From the NCBI RefSeq assembly GCF_017357385.1, contig NZ_CP071632.1, forward strand, positions 1,989,501 to 2,053,500: a DNA stretch of 64,000 nt, read 5' to 3'. Under the pieces are notes generated by a model. It saw only the letters and a list, made by a program, of their open reading frames with translations. It was not told where the DNA came from and did not search any database. The position numbers and the translations under genes were made by a program. Shown piece by piece: positions 56,161-63,029 of this stretch. Position 1 is the stretch's first letter; each line of letters begins with the position of its first letter. Origin of the DNA: Rhizobium sp. NZLR1. GTDB lineage: Bacteria > Pseudomonadota > Alphaproteobacteria > Rhizobiales > Rhizobiaceae.

Positions 56161-57150
56161 CTACTGGTCGGCCAGAGTTTGCGTGTAGTGTCCGAGCTTG
56201 GCCTCGATGTCCGGATCCTTCTGCAGGCCCATTTCCATCAGCCGTCCGATGTTCTTCTGCGCCGCCGGACGCTGGACCGACGTGATGAAGGCGTCCCAGC
56301 CGGCGGCGATCTCGGGATCGCTCGGAAGGCTCGCGAAATCGACCAGCCGCTTGGTGTCCGCAATGGCCTGTCGGTCGAAGCCGGAGATTCGCGTCGCGAG
56401 GGCGTCTACGAACGGATCGAGTTTGTCGTCGTCGAAGGAGCGGTTGACGTAGCCGTACTCCTCAGCGAGATCGCCGTTGATGTCGTCGGATCCGAGAAGA
56501 ACTTCGAGCGCTCGACCGCGCCCCATCAGTCGCGGTAGTCTTGCCATGGGGCCGCCGCCGGGGACGAGGGCAGCGCCAACCTCCCACTGTGAGAGAATTG
56601 CCTTCTGACGGCTGGCGAAGCGCATGTCGCTGGCGAGAGCAAGCTCGCTTCCGACGCCGGTCGCGCGGCCGCGGATCAGCGCGATTGAAACGACCGGCGA
56701 TTTGCTGATGCGAACCAGCATGTCGGGCAGGGGGTGCAAGCCCGTAGGCCCAGAGGGAAGGCTGGTGGATTCGGCGAGGGGCGGCGTAAAGTTGTAGTGG
56801 GTGAGGAAGAACCCCGGTACGTCGCTGTCGAAAACGACGACTCTAAGATTGGGATCGCTCTCGATTGCGGCCACCACTTTCTCCATCTGAGGGATCGTCT
56901 CCGGTCCGAAGATGTTGAAGGGCGGATTGTCGAAGGTGACACGCCAGTAGGCGGGCGTCCGCTTGTCCACCTTGATCTGCGAATGTTCCTGACCTGCGTG
57001 GGCCTTGACGACCGCACCGCGGTCCACCTGTTCGGCGACCTTCGTCTGACCGGATAGGGCGAGCGCCGGAAGCAGCAGTAGCGCCGCGGCGGTAAGGGCT
57101 TTCGACGACATCGCGATTGCGTTTGTCCTGGTAGGTTGTCTGACCTTCAT
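56161..57150 (-). CDS. Enoyl-CoA hydratase/isomerase-like protein with N-terminal signal peptide
   Basis: A 329-residue crotonase-fold protein: YWRVTFDNPPFNIFGPETI, the oxyanion region RGRATGVGSELALASDMRFA, and ALVPGGGPMARLPRLMGRG with further active-site residues. The first 35 residues form a basic plus hydrophobic leader (SSKALTAAALLLLPALALSG), which crotonases normally lack. It may act in the periplasm, where CoA esters are not expected. Its start overlaps the RidA-like gene by 4 bases. Confidence 0.82.
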   Translation of the reverse strand: MKVRQPTRTNAIAMSSKALTAAALLLLPALALSGQTKVAEQVDRGAVVKAHAGQEHSQIKVDKRTPAYWRVTFDNPPFNIFGPETIPQMEKVVAAIESDPNLRVVVFDSDVPGFFLTHYNFTPPLAESTSLPSGPTGLHPLPDMLVRISKSPVVSIALIRGRATGVGSELALASDMRFASRQKAILSQWEVGAALVPGGGPMARLPRLMGRGRALEVLLGSDDINGDLAEEYGYVNRSFDDDKLDPFVDALATRISGFDRQAIADTKRLVDFASLPSDPEIAAGWDAFITSVQRPAAQKNIGRLMEMGLQKDPDIEAKLGHYTQTLADQ

Positions 57151-57653
57151 GGCTGGCTCCGTTCTTGGGTTTGGGATGCAAACGCTGGCCCGATCTCGAA
57201 GACCAGTTCGATCTCGACCGGCATTCCAAGCGGTATGCTGGAAACGCCGAGGACGATGCGGGGAGGGAGCCGGGCGGGACCGAACACGTCGAGCAATAGC
57301 TCCGACGCTCCATCGGCGACTTTGGGGTGTTCATGGAAATCGGCAGGGCAGGCGATATAGACGCCCAGCTTGGCGACCGATCGAATTCTGTCCAGCGTTC
57401 CTAGCTGCGACTGCGCGGCGGCTAGACCACTAAGGCAGGCCGCCCGCGCCGCGTCGTAGCCTTCGGCGACGGACAGCTCGCGGCCGACGAGGCCCGTATA
57501 GAGTGGCAAATGTCCGGCGACCGGTAGCATGCCGCTTAGGAAAAGCAGCGAGCCGCTTTGGAACGCTTCGACATACGCGCCGAATGGCGTGGGCGCCTTC
57601 GGGAGGCATATCGCCAGTTCCTTGATGCGCGCCTCAGCGCTCGCGACTACCAT
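57147..57653 (-). CDS. RidA family protein
   Basis: A 168-residue RidA/YjgF-like protein. It has FGAYVEAFQSGSLLFLSGML, LDRIRSVAKLGVYIAC and the C-terminal PPRIVLGVSSIPLGMPVEIE with the key Arg and the Glu. RidA proteins hydrolyse reactive enamines or imines; a link to the PLP enzyme in the facing operon is possible. The ATG lies inside the end of the SDR gene and its stop overlaps the crotonase start, so the genes are tightly coupled. Confidence 0.87.
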   Translation of the reverse strand: MVVASAEARIKELAICLPKAPTPFGAYVEAFQSGSLLFLSGMLPVAGHLPLYTGLVGRELSVAEGYDAARAACLSGLAAAQSQLGTLDRIRSVAKLGVYIACPADFHEHPKVADGASELLLDVFGPARLPPRIVLGVSSIPLGMPVEIELVFEIGPAFASQTQERSQP

Positions 57654-58372
57654 TTGCCCAGATGTGCGCCGTTGTCGACGTGCAGCACCTCCCCGGTGAT
57701 GTTTGAGGATTCCGTCAGATAGACGACGCCGTCGACGATCTCCTGAACCGCCGTGATAGTCCCCATCGGCGACAAGGATTCGAGGAAGGACCGCGGGTTT
57801 TTCGCATGGAGAGGAGTGTCGACCACCCCCGGAGACAAGGCGTTGACGCGGATGTTGTCCTTGGCGAACTCCAGCGCCAGGCTCTTGGTGACGGAGTTGA
57901 GGCCGCCCTTGGTAACCATTGGAAGCGACGCGGTCACGCCGGCAATCGGATGGTCCGTCAGCGACGACGTGATCGTCACGACGCTCCCGCCGGACTTCTG
58001 GCGCAGCATTTGTCCGATCGCGCGCTGCGTGAAATGGAGGAATCCCTCGACGTTCGTCGCGCACAGCCGCCGGAAATCGTCGATGGTGTATTCGAGGAAC
58101 GGTTTGGTGAAGAACACTCCGGCATTGTTCACGAGTGCGTCGATCGAGCCGAACTGCTCAATCGCCGCCGCCGCCGCCCGCTCGGCGGTTTTCGGATCCG
58201 CGACGTCGCCGCTGATCAGTTCCAATCGCCCCGCACGGTCGAAAAGCGTGCTCTCGCTGATGTTCCGAGAGGTTCCGACGACGTTCCAGCCCTTGTCCAG
58301 GAACGTCTTGACGAGTCCGGCTCCGATCCCTTGCGACGCGCCTGTGATGATAACAGTCTTATGCACCTTCAT
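57647..58372 (-). CDS. SDR family protein lacking the catalytic Tyr
   Basis: About 241 residues. The cofactor motif IITGASQGIGAGLVKTFL and NNAGVFFTKPF are intact. At the usual Tyr-x3-Lys site the sequence is LPMVTKGGLNSVTKSLALE: Lys is kept, but the Tyr position is Pro. It may be a non-classical reductase or a binding protein. GGAGG precedes the ATG at 58372; the longer frame to 58558 is unsupported. It heads the minus-strand operon and shares an operator region with the divergent nitronate monooxygenase gene. Confidence 0.87.
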   Translation of the reverse strand: MKVHKTVIITGASQGIGAGLVKTFLDKGWNVVGTSRNISESTLFDRAGRLELISGDVADPKTAERAAAAAIEQFGSIDALVNNAGVFFTKPFLEYTIDDFRRLCATNVEGFLHFTQRAIGQMLRQKSGGSVVTITSSLTDHPIAGVTASLPMVTKGGLNSVTKSLALEFAKDNIRVNALSPGVVDTPLHAKNPRSFLESLSPMGTITAVQEIVDGVVYLTESSNITGEVLHVDNGAHLGKW

Positions 58373-58535
58373 GCCTGCCTCCGTTGTGGCGACGCGGGTA
58401 CCCTTCGTCCGCCAGGTGGCGGTCGGTCGCTTTGTTCCTCGTGTGATGCGTTGATCCAGCCATCGGCCGGGAGCTTCCCGGCGGTCGCGCCGTCGTCCGC
58501 TCTGCCACGACAATCGCGCCGAAAATCGGGACCCG

Positions 58536-58573
58536 ATATTGTACCAAGGTGTTCCCAATACCTTCGGATTGGG
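58536..58573. promoter_or_regulatory. Island operator, copy 5 (SDR / nitronate monooxygenase intergenic)
   Basis: ATATTGTACCAAGGTGTTCC begins at 58536; its inverted partner reads CCCAATCCGAAGGTATTGGG on the minus strand. The core is GGTGT-N5-ATACC at 58548-58562. It lies 88 bases before the nitronate monooxygenase ATG and 164 before the SDR ATG. Confidence 0.6.
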
Positions 58574-58660
58574 TCGCTCTTCAGGACACCAAGGTCCAAT
58601 AGACGCGGGTCGTGGCCGGAGGTATCAGCGTTGCAACGTCACGCATGACAAGGAGTCCAC

Positions 58661-59746
58661 ATGACCCGCTGGCCGGATCGCCGAATTCTCGACCTGTTTG
58701 GAATCGAGCTTCCCATCATCCAGGCGCCGATGGCCGGAGCCACGACGGTCGAAATGGTCGTCGCCGCGGCCAAGGCCGGCGGTCTGGGGTCTCTCCCAAG
58801 CGCTCAGTTAAACGTCGAGGGGCTGCGTCAGGCCCTCCATGAGATCCGCGGCGCTACCCACGCGCCTGTGAACGTGAACTTCTTCTCACATGTTTCCCCC
58901 GCCGAAGATCTGGCAGCGCAGATGCGATGGAGAGCCCTGCTGGCGCCCTACTTCGTAGACGCAGGACTTGACCCCGCCGCGCCGATCGCCACGGCGGGCC
59001 GTGCACCATTCGACTCTTCGTTTTGCGAGGTGGTCGAGGAGTTGAAACCGGAGGTCGTGAGCTTTCATTTCGGGCTGCCCGAAAAATCACTGGTGCAGCG
59101 TGTGAAGGCGACAGGCGCGAAGATCATATCGTCCGCCACGACCGTGGCTGAGGCCGTCTGGCTCGAAAAAAACGGCGTCGACGCAGTCATCGCCATGGGT
59201 TTCGAGGCCGGCGGACATCGCGGGAATTTTTTGAGCCAGGACATGACGACACAGGTTGGAATCATGGCGCTCCTGCCCCAGGTGGTCGACGCGGTGCGGG
59301 TGCCGGTCATCGCCGCCGGCGGGATCGCCGACGGGAGAGGTGTCGCCGCCGCCCTGATGCTCGGAGCTTCCGCCGTCCAGGTCGGGACAGCCTACCTGTT
59401 CTGCCCTGAGGCGAGGATTCCCGCAGTTCAGGCAGAGGCGCTGGCTTCGGCCCGAGACGACAGCACCGCGATAACGAACGTTTTTACCGGCCGTCCAGCG
59501 AGAGGCATCGTAAACCGTCTGATGCGCGATCTAGGTCCAATCTCAGATGCCGTGCCTGCATTTCCAACTGCCGGAGGAGCTCTCGTTCCCATCAGAGCAA
59601 AAGCCGAGGCGGAGTCGAGGAATGATTTTACGAACCTCTGGTCGGGGCAGGCCTCCCGTCTTGCTTTGAAAGTTGGTGCCGAGGAATTGACGCGAGAGCT
59701 CTACCAATCCGCGTTGGACGTTATCGCACGCCGCAGTCCTACCTGA
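58661..59746 (+). CDS. Nitronate monooxygenase (2-nitropropane dioxygenase family)
   Basis: A 361-residue FMN-dependent TIM-barrel enzyme. It has LPIIQAPMAGATTVEMVVAA, VNVNFFSHVSP, AMGFEAGGHRGNF with the catalytic His, and VIAAGGIADGRGVAAALMLG with GTAYLFCPEA. It oxidises alkyl nitronates to carbonyls plus nitrite. AAGGAG precedes the ATG. A YbfB-type MFS gene follows. Confidence 0.92.
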   Translation: MTRWPDRRILDLFGIELPIIQAPMAGATTVEMVVAAAKAGGLGSLPSAQLNVEGLRQALHEIRGATHAPVNVNFFSHVSPAEDLAAQMRWRALLAPYFVDAGLDPAAPIATAGRAPFDSSFCEVVEELKPEVVSFHFGLPEKSLVQRVKATGAKIISSATTVAEAVWLEKNGVDAVIAMGFEAGGHRGNFLSQDMTTQVGIMALLPQVVDAVRVPVIAAGGIADGRGVAAALMLGASAVQVGTAYLFCPEARIPAVQAEALASARDDSTAITNVFTGRPARGIVNRLMRDLGPISDAVPAFPTAGGALVPIRAKAEAESRNDFTNLWSGQASRLALKVGAEELTRELYQSALDVIARRSPT

Positions 59747-59891
59747 CGGCATCCCGCAGATCCTTGCGGATCCCGGCAGACAGCCTGCCGCAGACTGACG
59801 GTTCACGCAGACCTCGACCAATCTACCTGAAGGGGAGCAGCCGTCGCGCGAATTCGTGGCGACATACTCCAATCGAACAAAGGACAGCGTC

Positions 59892-61118
59892 ATGTCTAAA
59901 CACAGCCCCAGCCCATATGTGGTCGTGCTCGCTGGATCGGCGTCCCTCGCCATCGCCATGGGCGTCGGGCGGTTCGCATTCACTCCAATTCTGCCGATGA
60001 TGCTACACGACGGCGTCCTTGATCTTTCGCGAGCCGGAGGACTCGCGACTGCCAACTACGTCGGCTACCTGGTCGGTGCATTGGCGGCGATGGCAGTACC
60101 CAAGAGGTGGGACCATACCTTCGTCATACGCCTGACACTAGTGGCCACGGTTCTGCTTACGGCTCTGATGTCTGCGCCCTATGCCGAGGCCTGGGTCGCT
60201 CTTCGGTTCTTGGCGGGCGTCGCTTCGGCGATCGGATTCGTCTTCACCTCCGGTTGGTGTCTCGCCCAGCTTTCGGGAACCGGCAGCTCGATCGGAAGCG
60301 CCATATTCACGGGACCCGGCGCAGGCATCGCCGTGTCCGGGCTGGCCGCCAGCGGGATGACCATTCTCGGGCTGTCCGGCCACACCGCCTGGCTGATATT
60401 CGCCGCGATCTCCGTCACGATCAGCGGGATCATCTGGAAGACCTTCGGCGAGAGCGCGAAGCCATCCGACGCCTATTCGGTGGGGGCGCCGACGCGCGCC
60501 TCCGGCAAGGTGCCGAAATCGGAAATGCCTCTATTTGCGATCGCATACGGGCTGGCCGGCTTCGGCTACATCGTCACGGCGACCTATCTTCCGGTGATCG
60601 CGAAGAACAGCATTCCTGGTTCACCCTTGCTCACCGTCTTCTGGCCGTTTTTCGGGGTCGCGGCAGTCGTCGGATCGCTGCTGGCGGCGCGCGTGGAGCA
60701 TAGCGCGGACGTGCGGCTCCATCTGATTGCCGCATACCTCGTGCAGGCGGTCGGGGTGGGGCTGTCGGTTATCTGGCAGGACGCTTTCGGTCTTGCACTC
60801 AGCAGCGTTCTCGTAGGCCTGCCGTTCACTGCGATCAGCTTCTTCGCCATGAACGAAGTCAGGCGGATCAGATCGAGCCACCACGCGCGTTACATGGGAC
60901 TACTGACGGCGGTGTTCGCGATCGGACAGATCATGGGGCCGCCTGCCGTAGGAGTGATCATGAGGCATGTGGTGAACGTAGACGCCGGGTTCGATCTCGC
61001 GCTTGCCGTCGCCAGCATTGCGCTCGTAGTCGGCGCCGCGATCTATGTTGCGATGATCCTGCTGTTTCCAAGCGAGCGGAATGCGAGGACCGTAGGGCGC
61101 TCGGTCCGTCCCACTTGA
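59892..61118 (+). CDS. YbfB/YjiJ family MFS transporter
   Basis: A 408-residue membrane protein with about 12 hydrophobic segments. The first has AGSASLAIAMGVGRFAFTPI, the signature of the YbfB/YjiJ group, followed by GLATANYVGYLVGALAAM. AAGGA precedes the ATG at 59892. It could carry in the substrate or carry out a product of the nitronate monooxygenase; direction is not readable. Confidence 0.9.
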   Translation: MSKHSPSPYVVVLAGSASLAIAMGVGRFAFTPILPMMLHDGVLDLSRAGGLATANYVGYLVGALAAMAVPKRWDHTFVIRLTLVATVLLTALMSAPYAEAWVALRFLAGVASAIGFVFTSGWCLAQLSGTGSSIGSAIFTGPGAGIAVSGLAASGMTILGLSGHTAWLIFAAISVTISGIIWKTFGESAKPSDAYSVGAPTRASGKVPKSEMPLFAIAYGLAGFGYIVTATYLPVIAKNSIPGSPLLTVFWPFFGVAAVVGSLLAARVEHSADVRLHLIAAYLVQAVGVGLSVIWQDAFGLALSSVLVGLPFTAISFFAMNEVRRIRSSHHARYMGLLTAVFAIGQIMGPPAVGVIMRHVVNVDAGFDLALAVASIALVVGAAIYVAMILLFPSERNARTVGRSVRPT

Positions 61119-61173
61119 AAATCACGCGCTTCTATCTTCTCCGATGCGATCGTCGCGTATCTCCAAATTTATG

Positions 61174-61206
61174 CTCGACACCATCGTACCATAGAAGGGT
61201 TGGTAT
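61174..61206. promoter_or_regulatory. Island operator, copy 6 (before SnoaL-like gene)
   Basis: On the minus strand CTATGGTACGATGGTGTCGA (61194 to 61175) closely matches copy 3. A second half, GGGTTGGTATCG, runs on the plus strand to 61208. The halves point away from each other, unlike copies 1, 4 and 5. The SnoaL-like start is 115 bases downstream. Confidence 0.45.
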
Positions 61207-61320
61207 CGATTGCGCATGCTGCCCTGACGTAGAGACGGGTAAACCAAGTTGGCCAGTACGAGGAGAGTTACATGCTTTCCAAGTGCGTCAGCCACCTTTG
61301 AGGAAGTACGGAGAAAATCA

Positions 61321-61779
61321 ATGGACCGGCATCTCACAGTTAACGGCGGCGAGACGGCGCAGGACGATGGAAGCGCCTTGGATGCTTTGATACGATTCTA
61401 TCGAGCCTTCAACGCTGGCGATCTCAAAGGGCTGGAACAGGTCTGGCTCGGCGGCTCGGATCCCAGCATGGACAATCCGATCGGCGGCATCCGCCGCGGT
61501 TGGGACCAGATCGCCGACGGGTATTCAAAGCTCTTCAAGGGAAAAACGAAGGTCCAGGTGACCTTCCACGACTTCACGAGTCAGGGCGGCGACGAGTGGC
61601 ATCTGTTCGTCGGCCGCGAACGCGGAGTATGTCAGACGGCGACAGAGACGCTTGATGTCGCCTTCCGGACGACCCGGTGGTTTGTACGCAAGGACGGCGG
61701 TTGGCGACAGCTTCACCATCATGGGTCCGTCGAGGATCCGCAGATGCTGGCTGCCTATCAGAAACTGATCTTCGGCTGA
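61321..61779 (+). CDS. SnoaL-like / NTF2-fold protein
   Basis: A 152-residue single-domain NTF2-like protein: ALDALIRFYRAFNAGDLKGL, DNPIGGIRRGWDQIADGYSK, and RTTRWFVRKDGGWRQLHHHG. Such domains bind or isomerise small hydrophobic molecules. GGAG precedes the ATG at 61321. It has its own operator and ends before a hairpin. Confidence 0.82.
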   Translation: MDRHLTVNGGETAQDDGSALDALIRFYRAFNAGDLKGLEQVWLGGSDPSMDNPIGGIRRGWDQIADGYSKLFKGKTKVQVTFHDFTSQGGDEWHLFVGRERGVCQTATETLDVAFRTTRWFVRKDGGWRQLHHHGSVEDPQMLAAYQKLIFG

Positions 61780-61785
61780 AGAGAT

Positions 61786-61811
61786 GGGGCGCCGGCAAAC
61801 GTCGGCGCTCC
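61786..61811. terminator. Hairpin between SnoaL-like and LLM genes
   Basis: Nine-pair stem GGGGCGCCG / CGGCGCTCC (one G-T pair) with an eight-base loop in the 48-base gap between convergent gene ends. No T-run follows. Confidence 0.45.
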
Positions 61812-61827
61812 GCGCGACGCGCACCCG

Positions 61828-62865
61828 CTAGTCGCGAAGCTGTTCCCGCACCAAAGGCGCGACGTCGGTTCCCAGCAGCTCAATCGAACGACGCATCGCT
61901 TCCGCGTCGAGCGCGGCGGTGCTCATCTGAAAAGTGATTCGAGCAATTCCTCCCAACGTTCTGTTAACATGGGATATCTTGGCAGCCACCGTCTGCGGGC
62001 TGCCGACGAGGAATGCGCCAACCGGCCCGCACATATGCTCGAACTGAGCCTGCGTCGGCGGCGGCCAGCCGCGCTCTCTTCCGGCGTCCGTGAACATTTG
62101 GAACCAGCCGGGGAAAAACGCTTTCTTTGCGGCCTCGTCGGTCTCTCCGACAAAGCCAAGAGCGTGGACGCCTATCCGCTGGTTTTCAGCGGGATGCCCG
62201 GCGACGAGCCATGCTCGACGATAGAGCTCGACAAGGGGCAGAAAGCGCTCGAAGCTCCCTCCGATGATGGCCACCATCAGCGGGAGGCCGAGAGAGCCTG
62301 CGCGGACGAAGGATTCGGGCGTGCCGCCAACGCCAAGCCAGATTGGCAATTTGGGCTGATGCGGACGAGGGAAGACACCCTCGCCATTCATCGCAGGACG
62401 AAACCGGCCCTGCCACTTAATGTTGGGCTGTTCCCTGATCTTGAGCAGTAGGTCCAGCTTTTCCGCAAACAGCGCATCGTAGTCCCTCAGGTCGAAGCCG
62501 AACAGGGGATATGCCTCCACGGAAGAGCCACGACCGACCACGATCTCCGCTCGTCCGCGGGATATCAGGTCCAGCGTTGCGAACTCCTGGAAAAGCCGGA
62601 CGGGATCGGAGGCGCTAAGGACGGCGACGGCGCTCGTCAGCCTTATCGACTTGGTGCGCGCCGCCGCTGCGGCAAGTATCACGGCGGGCGCGGAATCAAG
62701 CGCGTTTTCCCTGTGGTGTTCGCCCATTCCGAAGACGTCCAGACCGACCTGGTCCGCCAGCTCCACCTCGCAAAGTACGCTCTCCATGCGATCGACGGCC
62801 GACTGCAGGCGACCCGTGTCAGGGTCGGGCAGGAGCATCGCAAAACTATCGATACCGATTTCCAA
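61828..62865 (-). CDS. LLM class flavin-dependent oxidoreductase (luciferase-like)
   Basis: A 345-residue luciferase-like monooxygenase: LADQVGLDVFGMGEHHREN, LTSAVAVLSASDPVRLFQEF, and GRAEIVVGRGSSVEAYPLFG. It uses reduced flavin and oxygen; the FMN reductase at 52470 could supply the flavin. TTG start with AAAGGA about seven bases upstream. The gene faces the SnoaL-like gene. Confidence 0.88.
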   Translation of the reverse strand: MEIGIDSFAMLLPDPDTGRLQSAVDRMESVLCEVELADQVGLDVFGMGEHHRENALDSAPAVILAAAAARTKSIRLTSAVAVLSASDPVRLFQEFATLDLISRGRAEIVVGRGSSVEAYPLFGFDLRDYDALFAEKLDLLLKIREQPNIKWQGRFRPAMNGEGVFPRPHQPKLPIWLGVGGTPESFVRAGSLGLPLMVAIIGGSFERFLPLVELYRRAWLVAGHPAENQRIGVHALGFVGETDEAAKKAFFPGWFQMFTDAGRERGWPPPTQAQFEHMCGPVGAFLVGSPQTVAAKISHVNRTLGGIARITFQMSTAALDAEAMRRSIELLGTDVAPLVREQLRD

Positions 62866-63029
62866 AGTTGAATCCTTTCAAGGAGCTCGCACCCGGAGCC
62901 ACGGCGTTCTGACGCCTGCCCGGCGGAAGCGCTTCCCATCTCACGACTAGGCGATGCCGAGCCAGTGTGATTTTTCGGATGGAGATCATCGATTTTTTCG
63001 ATAATTGAGCGCGTCGGGACCCCGGTTGC

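Noticed and set aside
62840..62865. A GGTATCG stretch at the start of the LLM gene, similar to part of the island operator.
   Set aside because: It lies inside the coding start, lacks the ATTGTACCAA part, and is explained by the codons of the N-terminus.
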